Assembly: GCA_950069165.1 (NCBI GenBank)
Contig: CATMIT010000033.1
Location: forward strand, 1 to 13,798
Reading direction: 5' to 3'
From: an uncultured Flavobacteriales bacterium
GTDB lineage: Bacteria; Bacteroidota; Bacteroidia; Flavobacteriales; BACL11
DNA: 13,798 bases
Shown: piece by piece, positions 1 to 7,338 of the stretch
Layout of the letters: every line of letters begins with the position of its first letter
Numbering within the stretch: the stretch's first letter is position 1
Made by a program: the position numbers and the translations under genes
The notes under the pieces: model-generated
Told to the model about the DNA's origin: nothing
What the model saw: only the letters and a program-made list of their open reading frames with translations
Databases searched by the model: none

Positions 1-403
1 ATTTTCCTTCCGTAATTAAATTTGAGATAAACTCGGTATGATGTTGTACAGTATAATTCCCTCCTAAAGAAGGATATTCGTTCTTTATCGTATTATAAGA
101 ATGCGGACAAGTAGTAACAATATGTTTAACATTATAGCCATTCATCACTTCAATATTTGCAAGTGCCTGCATTTGAAACAAAAACTCATTTCCGGCACGC
201 TTTGCAGTATCTCCTGATGATGATTCTTCAGTACCCAATACTCCAAAGTTCACCCCTGCCCTATTCATAATCTTCACAAAAGCACGCGTAATCTTTTTGG
301 CTCTATCGTCAAAACTACCAGCACTTCCTACCCAGAAAAGAAGTTCTGCCTCCTTTCCTTCTGCCATAAATTCGGCCATGGTTTTTACTTGTAATTCACT
401 CAT
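1..403 (-). CDS. CCG-domain (Fe-S) oxidoreductase subunit, N-terminal part, cluster cysteines replaced by serine
   Basis: My translation of the minus strand from an ATG at 403 gives 134 residues, open to the left edge, so the C-terminal half is missing. It matches the HdrB/HdrD-like CCG family (glycolate-oxidase or heterodisulfide-reductase type) common in Bacteroidota: FWVGSAGSFDDRAKK (23-37), GTEESSSGD (57-65), NEFLFQMQA (72-80), TTCPHSYNTIKNEYP (97-111). Relatives have Cys in WVGCAGS, EESCTGD and CPHC. Here these are Ser27, Ser62 and Ser102; only Cys99 remains. The codons are AGT, TCA and TCT, so this is not one local error. Relatives pass electrons between a quinone-linked membrane partner and a soluble carrier; the neighbour at 821-2122 is the likely partner. 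The start lies 2 nt after the stop of the HAD gene, so it is the last visible gene of the operon. Family assignment is firm. Whether the N-terminal cluster site is dead is inference from remembered family motifs. Confidence 0.85.
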   Translation of the reverse strand, partial: MSELQVKTMAEFMAEGKEAELLFWVGSAGSFDDRAKKITRAFVKIMNRAGVNFGVLGTEESSSGDTAKRAGNEFLFQMQALANIEVMNGYNVKHIVTTCPHSYNTIKNEYPSLGGNYTVQHHTEFISNLITEGK

Positions 404-405
404 AA

Positions 406-828
406 TTAGCTTTTAAAAACTTGAATGGTAACTTCTTTATCAATAAGCTCAGTAAATTTACCATCAAATCGTGTAGCCCGAACAATATGATTATCTACCC
501 AATGGTAGTTACCTCCTCTTGGTTTTCCCATTAATAAGCCATGGTATTTAAAGCCATTTTCTTTCAACCACAATTCTGTTACTTCTCTGTGCTGCTCCAC
601 TCTGGCAGTAAAAAAAGTAATGTAATGCCCTTGCTTGTACCACTTATTAAGCGTATTCAAGGCGTCAGGATAAGATTTTGCAGTAGCCATTCTTTCCGGC
701 TCTTCATTTGGTATGTCATCACAAATAGTACCATCAATGTCTATCAAGTAATTCTTTACCTCATCAGGTAAAACAGGACTAATGTGCTGTCCATCCACAA
801 TTTTTTCTATCAAATCTATCTTATTCAT
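406..828 (-). CDS. Small HAD-superfamily phosphatase
   Basis: A 140-residue protein of the haloacid dehalogenase superfamily, cytoplasmic, with no signal peptide. Motif I is LIDIDGT (28-34), with Asp30 as the expected nucleophile and Asp32 as acid/base. Motif II is FFTAR with Thr74. Lys102 in GKPRGGNYHWVDN supplies the motif III lysine, and Asp112 probably belongs to motif IV. There is almost no room for a cap domain, so the substrate could be large or the active site open. Close relatives are widespread in Bacteroidota and are often loosely labelled as phosphoheptose-type enzymes; I know of no proven substrate. The ATG at 828 overlaps the end of the upstream membrane Fe-S gene by 8 nt, and the stop lies 2 nt before the CCG gene, so it is translationally embedded between two redox subunits. 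Phosphatase activity is likely; its role beside the redox pair is unknown. Confidence 0.85.
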   Translation of the reverse strand: MNKIDLIEKIVDGQHISPVLPDEVKNYLIDIDGTICDDIPNEEPERMATAKSYPDALNTLNKWYKQGHYITFFTARVEQHREVTELWLKENGFKYHGLLMGKPRGGNYHWVDNHIVRATRFDGKFTELIDKEVTIQVFKS

Positions 829-2122
829 CTTTCCATTTTAATCTGTCAGCAGCCGGAAATTGCCAAGGGGCTCCATTATTTTCTACATTGGTGAACATCA
901 TATTTAGCTCTTGTGGAGCTGCCGATTGCTCCATCACTAAATACCTTCTTAAATCCATAATTATCGATAATGGATCAATATTTAAGGGGCAAGCCTCTGT
1001 ACAGGCATTACAAGTGGTGCAAGCCCACAACTCTTCAGGAGTGATATAATCATTCAATAAGGATTTATTGTCCGTATAATCCTTACCATGTTTATCTATA
1101 TTTTTACCCACTTCTTTCAATCTTTGGCGCGTATCCATCATTATTTTTCTTGGGGAAAGTAGTTTACCAGTTTGATTGGCAGGACATTCTGAGGTACACC
1201 TACCACATTCAGTACAGGAATAGGCATTCATCAATTGCACCCAATTTAAATCTGTTACATCCTTTGCTCCAAATGACTCCGGTGGTGGAGCATCAGCAGC
1301 TGGTGTTGCATATGGATCTGCATTAGGGTCCATCATGAGTTTAACCTCTTTTGTAACAGAAGGCATATTGTCCATTTTTCCTAAATGCTCAATATTCGAG
1401 AAATATACATTAGGGATGGACATCACCACATGGAAATGTTTAGAATATGGCAACTCATTAAGAAAAATCAATACCAACATTATATGCGTCCACCAACTCA
1501 CTTTATGAAATAAAATAATAGTGCTGATTTCCCAATTGGAAATAAGAGAAACAAAATGTTTGCTAATTGGATAAGAGCCTACAATTTCTGCATGTTCAAG
1601 CGCAAGATAACCGATATTCATAGTAAGCAGTGAAAACATCAAAAACACAATAATAACCAAGGCTACAATTGCATCAATTGAAGATAATTTTTTCATCTCT
1701 TTACCAGAGAATCTCTTTATCTTTAAAAAAAGTCTTCTGAACATAAAAATAAGACAAGAGACAAGCACCAAAACCGCCATTACATCACCTGATATTGTAA
1801 CTAAATTGTAAAAACCTCCGAGTACTCCGAAAGACCTATCAAAATTAAATATCCCATCCACCATCATTTCCATTGTACCTATGGTAATGACCAAAAATCC
1901 CCAATAAACAATCGCATGTAATAGGCCAGAAACTGGACGTGCAAATAGTTTGGTTTGCCCAAAAGCAACTTTAAGCAGTATTATAGTTCGTTTTAAAGGT
2001 TGATCAAAACGATTTTTTGATTTTCCTAAACGAATGTTACGCACTATTTTCCAAAGATTAAAGGAAAACAGACTAAGTGCAAAAATTAAAATAAAACTAA
2101 AAATAAAGTTTTCAAGATGCAT
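821..2122 (-). CDS. Membrane cytochrome-b-like protein with two [4Fe-4S] ferredoxin motifs
   Basis: A 433-residue protein. The N-terminal half has about five membrane segments (roughly 5-27, 65-87, 105-127, 150-172, 203-223) with histidines such as His69, His206 and His213 that could bind heme, as in NarI/HdrE-type subunits. The C-terminal half is cytoplasmic and carries two intact ferredoxin motifs: Cys303, 306, 309, 313 and Cys368, 371, 374, 378, each CxxCxxCxxxCP. Proteins of this plan, alone or fused to a CCG domain, resemble heterodisulfide reductase DE and the membrane ETF:menaquinone oxidoreductases. An electron path between a soluble donor and menaquinone is therefore a reasonable inference, not something the sequence proves. 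The CCG half appears as a separate gene at the left edge, with a HAD gene between. The start is 2 nt after the mlaD-like gene's stop. The family is clear; the physiological donor is not. Confidence 0.85.
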   Translation of the reverse strand: MHLENFIFSFILIFALSLFSFNLWKIVRNIRLGKSKNRFDQPLKRTIILLKVAFGQTKLFARPVSGLLHAIVYWGFLVITIGTMEMMVDGIFNFDRSFGVLGGFYNLVTISGDVMAVLVLVSCLIFMFRRLFLKIKRFSGKEMKKLSSIDAIVALVIIVFLMFSLLTMNIGYLALEHAEIVGSYPISKHFVSLISNWEISTIILFHKVSWWTHIMLVLIFLNELPYSKHFHVVMSIPNVYFSNIEHLGKMDNMPSVTKEVKLMMDPNADPYATPAADAPPPESFGAKDVTDLNWVQLMNAYSCTECGRCTSECPANQTGKLLSPRKIMMDTRQRLKEVGKNIDKHGKDYTDNKSLLNDYITPEELWACTTCNACTEACPLNIDPLSIIMDLRRYLVMEQSAAPQELNMMFTNVENNGAPWQFPAADRLKWKDE

Positions 2123-2124
2123 AT

Positions 2125-3072
2125 TTATTCCCCTTTAGGCTTTTTGTAGGATTTTGATTTACCTCCCAAAAAGGAAAAACCAACATATCTCTTGGGGTTT
2201 AATTTGATATCTTTTATTAGTGCTTCCAATTCTTTTGAGGATTTTTCTAGATTAAGATACAAATCCTTATCATTGATAAACATACCTAAACTTCCTTCTG
2301 AATCACTTATCTTTTTAGAAATTTCATTCAAACTTGCAAGCGTAGTTTTTATATTTGACTTTGCAATATCGTCCGACAATTCAGAAAAATTCTTCAGTAT
2401 ATTTGTTATTTCATCATTATTGCCTTCCAGGTTTTTTATAATACTTGATATTCTCTCATCATTCTGGTCCACAATTTTGCTGACTTTCGTCATGGTTTGC
2501 GACATAGTAGTAAAGGTATTATCCAAACTTACCAGACTCTTTGTAAGGCTCTCACGTGCATCCTTGCTTAATACAGAAGTAATCACAGTAACAATAGAAT
2601 CAATGGAACCAATGAGCTGTTCTGCTTTGTTTTTTAAAGGTAAAATTTGCTTGTTTACTTCCTCTTTTAAACTTCTATCCATATCAGAATAAAGGGTGTC
2701 TCCTTTTTGAGCATTTGTATTTGAGTCGCCTAAAATTAAGGAAATACCTTTAGACCCCATGATATCCGTATTTACAATTTTTGAAACGCTATTACTGGGA
2801 ATATCAATGTCCTTTTCAATACTAATTTCAACCAATAAAGAATAGTTTTTATCTGTTAATAGGAGAATTCTCTTAACCACACCAACCTTATAGCCATTTA
2901 CACTAACACCACTTCCCTCTTGCAATCCTCCAATATTTCCATATATAGCATAAAAGGTTCTGCTGTTGTCAAAAAGATTACTCCCCTTGAGATAATTAAT
3001 ACCCCAAACAAGTACAACTATTGACATTACAACCAAAATCCCAATCCTTAATTCTTTCGAAAGTGTTTTCAT
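2125..3072 (-). CDS. MlaD/MCE-family lipid transport substrate-binding protein
   Basis: A 315-residue protein with one N-terminal membrane anchor (about 9-26, ILVVMSIVVLVWGINYL) and then an MCE domain (about 35-115), including GLQEGSGVSVNGYKVGVVKRI and SKGISLILG, the typical MlaD pattern. The rest (about 130-280) is rich in Ser, Leu, Ile and Lys heptad-like stretches and is probably a long helical region. In the Mla/MCE systems such proteins form hexameric rings in the periplasm that carry lipids between inner and outer membranes, working with a MlaE permease and a MlaF ATPase; neither is in this window. The ATG at 3072 is 12 nt after the amidase stop and the gene ends 2 nt before the membrane Fe-S gene, so all are probably co-transcribed. 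The family call is firm; the lipid carried is unknown. Confidence 0.9.
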   Translation of the reverse strand: MKTLSKELRIGILVVMSIVVLVWGINYLKGSNLFDNSRTFYAIYGNIGGLQEGSGVSVNGYKVGVVKRILLLTDKNYSLLVEISIEKDIDIPSNSVSKIVNTDIMGSKGISLILGDSNTNAQKGDTLYSDMDRSLKEEVNKQILPLKNKAEQLIGSIDSIVTVITSVLSKDARESLTKSLVSLDNTFTTMSQTMTKVSKIVDQNDERISSIIKNLEGNNDEITNILKNFSELSDDIAKSNIKTTLASLNEISKKISDSEGSLGMFINDKDLYLNLEKSSKELEALIKDIKLNPKRYVGFSFLGGKSKSYKKPKGE

Positions 3073-3084
3073 GATTTCATATTA

Positions 3085-4251
3085 TTATTTCTGCAAACTT
3101 AAGGCTTCTTTCACATTTATACGAATTCCGTCTTTAAAAGCAATCACAAAAGCACCATTAAAGCCTTTTTTCACCATTTTGATTCTCAACTTATCTACCT
3201 CCTCTTTACTAGATGTGTTCCCTACAAAATATTTGAATGTTCCGTTTACCACTTTTTCCTCTGCACTTAGCCCGAAAAATTTTGTGCTATTTTTCATATC
3301 TTTAAGATAAGTTCCTATCTGGACTTTAAAAATAATAGATGGTTTTGACACTATTTTTTTTATTGCTACTTTTTTCTTTTCTTCTTTTTTAAATTCTTTG
3401 TTATCTACTTGCAGTGTTGCTTGATTGATACTCTGCTTATAACTTCTGAAAGCTCGGAAAATTGCGGATGCCAGATAATCTTTTCCTTTTTCAGAATGAA
3501 GGAAATCTTCTTCATTTGGGTTGGTGAGAAAACCCGTTTCAATTAAAATAGAAGGCATATTTGCTCTAGAAATCACATAAAAAGGGGCTTGTTTTACGCC
3601 TCTACTTTTCCGATTTGCTCTTGTCGCAAATTGCTGTTCCACCTCTTCTGCTATTTGCAAACTTTGTCCTAAATAGGTGTTTTGTGTGAGACTGAACACA
3701 ATATAACTTTCAGGAGAGTTTGGGTCAAAACCTTCATAATTCTGCTTATAATCATCTTCCAAATAAATTACCGAATTCTCCTTCATTGCAATATCCATAT
3801 TTGCTTTTAGTTTACTCATCCCCATCACATAAACCCCAGTTCCATAAGCATTAGGGTTCGAGAAAGCATCACAATGAATAGAGATAAACAAATCTGCTTT
3901 TTCCCTATTAGCAAGTTCTGTTCTTTGAATTAAAGTAGGATATTCTTCATTTGTTTTTCGAGTATAAATTACTTCAATTTCTGGAAAAGATTCTTTTACA
4001 TACTTACCAAAAAGCAATGAAATATCTAGCGCAATATGTTTTTCAGTTTCTTTGTATCTTCCGGTTCCTAAATTTCCAGGATCTTTTCCCCCATGCCCTG
4101 GGTCAATTACTATTTTTTTAATTCCGTTATTTGCATTTTGGGCTTGTGAAGGAAAAACCACAATCATAATTAAAAGAAATGCTCCAATTATGCGTTGTAG
4201 ATTTAGCAAGCTAAACTGGTAGAATTTATTTAAGTTTGTAACGATAAACAT
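3085..4251 (-). CDS. N-acetylmuramoyl-L-alanine amidase (Amidase_3) with C-terminal SPOR-like domain
   Basis: A secreted or anchored peptidoglycan amidase that cleaves the bond between MurNAc and the stem peptide. I choose the ATG at 4251 (388 residues). A longer reading from GTG at 4269 is possible but would overlap the lptD start. An N-terminal hydrophobic stretch (FLLIMIVVFPSQAQ, near residues 25-38) is a signal peptide or anchor. The Amidase_3 domain spans about 43-270. Zinc ligands are His53 (DPGHGG), Glu68 and His126 (SIHCDA), and the catalytic glutamate is Glu238 (IETGF). A Lys/Glu-rich linker (about 285-302) leads to a SPOR-like domain (FKVQIGTYL onwards, about 308-382), which would target septal, denuded glycan. 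It is the first gene of the minus-strand operon and is divergent from lptD. The inserted segment between His126 and Glu238 could regulate the active site, as in AmiC-type enzymes. Confidence 0.9.
   Translation of the reverse strand: MFIVTNLNKFYQFSLLNLQRIIGAFLLIMIVVFPSQAQNANNGIKKIVIDPGHGGKDPGNLGTGRYKETEKHIALDISLLFGKYVKESFPEIEVIYTRKTNEEYPTLIQRTELANREKADLFISIHCDAFSNPNAYGTGVYVMGMSKLKANMDIAMKENSVIYLEDDYKQNYEGFDPNSPESYIVFSLTQNTYLGQSLQIAEEVEQQFATRANRKSRGVKQAPFYVISRANMPSILIETGFLTNPNEEDFLHSEKGKDYLASAIFRAFRSYKQSINQATLQVDNKEFKKEEKKKVAIKKIVSKPSIIFKVQIGTYLKDMKNSTKFFGLSAEEKVVNGTFKYFVGNTSSKEEVDKLRIKMVKKGFNGAFVIAFKDGIRINVKEALSLQK
4231..4238 (+). promoter_or_regulatory. Candidate Bacteroidota -7 box for lptD
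   Basis: TAAGTTTG matches the Bacteroidota -7 consensus TAnnTTTG exactly and lies 22 nt before the TTG at 4261. No good -33 TTTG is visible at the usual spacing. It sits inside the 5' end of the amidase coding region. The octamer is short and the region AT-rich, so chance occurrence is possible. Confidence 0.4.
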
Positions 4252-4260
4252 TTCAGATAT

Positions 4261-6765
4261 TTGATACACAAAAATAACATTAATAGATTGTATTTAAAAA
4301 GCAGATTCCTTATTGTATCTCTTATCTTTTTAACATGCTTTGCTAATAACTCTTTTGGCTTTGTTTTTATTACCGACACATTAGAAGTTAAGGATTCCAC
4401 AAACAAAGTTTTTATTAATGATGATATTTTGTATGATGCCTCCGATTCCATGCGTTTTGATATTATAAACCGAAAAGTTTTTCTTTATGGAAATGCCATC
4501 ATTAAATATGAAAATACAGAAATTAAAGCCGATTTTATTGAAATTGATTGGGCAAAAAATCAAATATACGCTACAGGAAGAATTGATTCCTCTGGAGAAA
4601 TGAGTGGTTATCCACATTTTACAGAAAGCGGAAAATCCTTCAAAGCGAAAGAAATGACCTATAATTATAGCAGCAAAAAAGGTATTATAAAAGAATTAGT
4701 AACTAAAGAGGGAGAAGCTTTTATTCATGGCAAAAAAGTAAAGAAAAGTGAGTCGGGAGTGATGTATTTAAAAAAGGGAGAATACACCACTTGTAATGCA
4801 GAGAAACCACATTTTTCTATCCGTGCTAACAGAATAAAAATTATTCCCGGCGAGAAAATAGTTTCTGGTCCTGCTTATTTAACAGTTTTTAATGTACCCA
4901 CCCCTTTATTTCTTCCTTTTGGCTTTTTCCCAAATACAACAAAAGAGAGTTCTGGATTACTTATTCCATCCTATGGCGAATCGGCAAACCTGGGCTTCTT
5001 TTTAAAAGATGGAGGGTATTATTTTGTATTAAATAAACAAATGGATTTGTCGATAAAAGGAGATATTTACACCAAAGGAAGTTGGGCAACACGCTCACTT
5101 TTACGCTACAGAAAACGATATAAATATAACGGCAATCTGAATTTGAACTATGGAAGAATGATAAATAGTGAAAAGGATATGCCTGATTATAGCTTGAAAA
5201 AAGATTTTTTTATTCGGTGGAATCACAAACAAGACCCAAAAGCTAATCCTTCTTTGCTGTTTTCTGCAAATGTAAATGCGGGAAGTAGTACTTACCATAA
5301 AAACAATTCCTACAATGCAAACGATTATTTGAGTAATACATTTACTTCAAGTATTAGTTTAAATAAAAAATGGGAGGGAACACCTTTTAATTTATCGACA
5401 ACTCTAAATCATAATCAGAACACAAATACTAAAATAGTAAACCTCACACTGCCAGCAGTTACTTTTAGTATGAACCGTATTTTCCCATTTAAACGTAAGA
5501 AAGTTGGAAAAACAAATTGGTACGACAAAATTGGAGTGAGTTACAGTATGAATACGAAAAATGAAATTTCAATTACGGATTCTCTCCTTTTCAAATCAGA
5601 TGCTTTATCAAAATATAGAAATGGAATGAAGCACTCCATTCCAATTAGTACATCCGTAAAACTATTGAAGTATTTTACTTTTTCTCCCAGATTTAATCTA
5701 ACGGAAAGATGGTATTTAACCCAAATTGAGAAAAGTTGGGATGGAAGCTCTATTGTAACCGATACCTTGCACAAATTTACAAGAGCACACGATTATAGTA
5801 TGTCGGCATCATTGAATACAAAATTGTATGGAATTGCTCAGTTCAAAAAAGGAAAAATTGCGGCATTTCGTCATGTGCTAACGCCAAATATAAGTTTCTC
5901 TTATCGTCCTGATTTTAGCAAAGAAAATTTTGGTTATTACAAAACAGTTCAATCTGATACATTAGGAAATACGCAAACCTATTCCGTAATGCAAAACGGA
6001 ATTTATGGTAGCCCAGGCAGTAGCAAAAGTGGCAATATCAATTTTAGCTTGGGTAATTTGATTGACATGAAAGTTAGAAGTAAAAAAGACACCACTGAAA
6101 CACTCAAAAAAGTTACACTTTTACAAAGCATGGGGATTTCTTCTTCTTATAACATTTTTGCGGATTCACTCAATCTCTCTACGATAAACTTGAATGCCCG
6201 CTCAAAACTTTTAGGACTATTGGATGTTACTTTTTCGAGCAGATACGACCCTTATATTATAAATAGTAGTGGTAAAAGAATGAATCAATTTGAAATAAAA
6301 AATGGACGATTAGCCCGTTTTACAAATGCCAATGCAGCATTAGGATTGAATATCTCTGAAAGTTTTTTTAATAAAAAAACAGAGGACGAAAAAGAGCAAG
6401 AAAAAAAGGAAGATGATTTTTATAAGATTCCTTGGAATTTGAACATGAATTATACCATTGCTTACAATAAAAATAATCAAGCCTCATCAGAGGTTACTCC
6501 TACACAATCTTTAAACTTTTCCGGAAATATCAAAATAACACCAAAATGGAAAATTGGATTTCGTTCTGGTTACGATTTTAAGGAGAAAGAACTTACTTAT
6601 TCTTCTGTGGATGTTTATAGAGATTTACATTGTTGGGAATTACTTTTCCATTGGATTCCCATAGGATTTCACAAAAGTTACACACTAACTATTCGTGTAA
6701 AAGCATCTGTACTTAAAGATTTAAAGTTCGAAAAAAAGAAAGACTGGATTGATATGAATTATTAA
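4261..6765 (+). CDS. lptD: LPS-assembly outer membrane protein LptD
   Basis: An 834-residue protein that inserts lipopolysaccharide into the outer leaflet, the last step of the Lpt pathway, working with LptE in the outer membrane. A signal peptide (FLIVSLIFLTCFANNSFG, ending near residue 33) is followed by an OstA/LptA-like periplasmic domain (about 50-160, with SMRFDIINRKVFLYGNAIIKY and related beta repeats). Next come the LptD core motif around YLTVFNVPTPLFLPFGFFPN and a long beta-barrel of alternating aromatic strands ending in a C-terminal Tyr, as outer membrane proteins do. Cys178 is near the N-domain/barrel boundary. There is no in-frame ATG before residue 63, so translation must begin at a TTG: 4261, or 4288, which would give 825 residues and still leave a good signal peptide. 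Divergent from the amidase and convergent with pabA. The assignment is confident; the exact start is not. Confidence 0.9.
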   Translation: MIHKNNINRLYLKSRFLIVSLIFLTCFANNSFGFVFITDTLEVKDSTNKVFINDDILYDASDSMRFDIINRKVFLYGNAIIKYENTEIKADFIEIDWAKNQIYATGRIDSSGEMSGYPHFTESGKSFKAKEMTYNYSSKKGIIKELVTKEGEAFIHGKKVKKSESGVMYLKKGEYTTCNAEKPHFSIRANRIKIIPGEKIVSGPAYLTVFNVPTPLFLPFGFFPNTTKESSGLLIPSYGESANLGFFLKDGGYYFVLNKQMDLSIKGDIYTKGSWATRSLLRYRKRYKYNGNLNLNYGRMINSEKDMPDYSLKKDFFIRWNHKQDPKANPSLLFSANVNAGSSTYHKNNSYNANDYLSNTFTSSISLNKKWEGTPFNLSTTLNHNQNTNTKIVNLTLPAVTFSMNRIFPFKRKKVGKTNWYDKIGVSYSMNTKNEISITDSLLFKSDALSKYRNGMKHSIPISTSVKLLKYFTFSPRFNLTERWYLTQIEKSWDGSSIVTDTLHKFTRAHDYSMSASLNTKLYGIAQFKKGKIAAFRHVLTPNISFSYRPDFSKENFGYYKTVQSDTLGNTQTYSVMQNGIYGSPGSSKSGNINFSLGNLIDMKVRSKKDTTETLKKVTLLQSMGISSSYNIFADSLNLSTINLNARSKLLGLLDVTFSSRYDPYIINSSGKRMNQFEIKNGRLARFTNANAALGLNISESFFNKKTEDEKEQEKKEDDFYKIPWNLNMNYTIAYNKNNQASSEVTPTQSLNFSGNIKITPKWKIGFRSGYDFKEKELTYSSVDVYRDLHCWELLFHWIPIGFHKSYTLTIRVKASVLKDLKFEKKKDWIDMNY
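4269..4276 (-). promoter_or_regulatory. Candidate -7 box for the amidase operon
   Basis: Read on the minus strand this is TATTTTTG, an exact TAnnTTTG match, 17 nt upstream of the amidase ATG at 4251. It supports that ATG over the GTG at 4269, which would lie inside the box. The same octamer recurs before the fucose synthase gene. No clear -33 element is seen. Confidence 0.4.
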
Positions 6766-6793
6766 GATTTACTATGAAAAAATCCAGTTTTTT
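6743..6793. terminator. Bidirectional terminator between lptD and pabA
   Basis: ACTGGATT (6743-6750) and AATCCAGT (6781-6788) form a perfect 8-bp stem around a 30-nt loop. It extends outward by several A-U/G-U pairs on the plus strand and ends in six T's (6788-6793). On the minus strand the stem is followed by CTTTCTTTTTTT. Each arm lies inside the last codons of one of the two converging genes, and both stop codons sit in the loop. The loop is long, so terminator strength is uncertain. Confidence 0.6.
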
Positions 6794-7335
6794 ATCATCA
6801 ATAGTCCGTGCTGAGTCAAAATAGATTCTGGATGAAATTGCACTCCTTTTAAATCGTATTCCTTGTGTTTGATTGACATTATCATTCCATCTTCATTTTT
6901 TGAAGTAACCTCAAAACAGTTAGGCAAAGTTTTTTCATCAATCACCCAGGAATGATAATGCCCTACTTGTATTTGATTAGGAATATTCTTAAAAATTGAT
7001 TCCTCTTTTGTAAAAATAATTTCGGAAGAAACACCATGCATCACATCCTCCAAATTTTTTAGTTTTGCCCCAAAACATTCCGCAATTGCTTGATGACCCA
7101 AACAAACCCCTAAAATACTTTTTGTAGAGGAAAACTGCTTGATAATTTCTTTTAAGTTTTTATGTTCATCAGGTAATCCTGGTCCAGGGGAGAGAATAAT
7201 TTTATCGTATTGCTCAACTTCTGTCAAGGAGATTTTATCGTTCTTTACTACAAGCACATTGTCTTCAAACTGCTTTACATAATGATACAAATTATGTGTG
7301 AAAGAGTCGTGATTATCAAGGATTAGAATTCTCAA
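6772..7335 (-). CDS. pabA: Class I glutamine amidotransferase, anthranilate/aminodeoxychorismate synthase component II (TrpG/PabA type)
   Basis: A 187-residue stand-alone glutaminase subunit that supplies ammonia from glutamine to a chorismate-using partner, giving anthranilate (tryptophan) or 4-amino-4-deoxychorismate (folate). Visible are LDNHDSFTHNL (6-16), the oxyanion SPGPGLP (49-55), the nucleophile Cys78 in GVCLGHQAI, and His168 and Glu170 in VQFHPES, so the catalytic triad is complete. Length is normal for the family. No TrpE/PabB partner lies in the window, so I cannot decide between the folate and tryptophan roles; isolated genes like this often serve both or folate. The start codon is TTG: an in-frame stop lies one codon upstream and no ATG is available near the conserved N-terminus. 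The gene begins 3 nt after the fucose synthase stop and is probably translated from the same mRNA. Function is confident; the symbol is tentative. Confidence 0.85.
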   Translation of the reverse strand: MRILILDNHDSFTHNLYHYVKQFEDNVLVVKNDKISLTEVEQYDKIILSPGPGLPDEHKNLKEIIKQFSSTKSILGVCLGHQAIAECFGAKLKNLEDVMHGVSSEIIFTKEESIFKNIPNQIQVGHYHSWVIDEKTLPNCFEVTSKNEDGMIMSIKHKEYDLKGVQFHPESILTQHGLLMIKNWIFS

Positions 7336-7338
7336 GTT

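Noticed and set aside
541..771. Plus-strand reading frames opposite the minus-strand operon (for example 541-771, 2192-2692, 3071-3310)
   Set aside because: They lie antisense to genes with clear family motifs, show no domain features, and are expected by-products of AT-rich coding DNA.
3085..4269. Longer amidase start at GTG 4269
   Set aside because: It would overlap the lptD start and lie inside the candidate -7 box; the ATG at 4251 still leaves a good hydrophobic leader.
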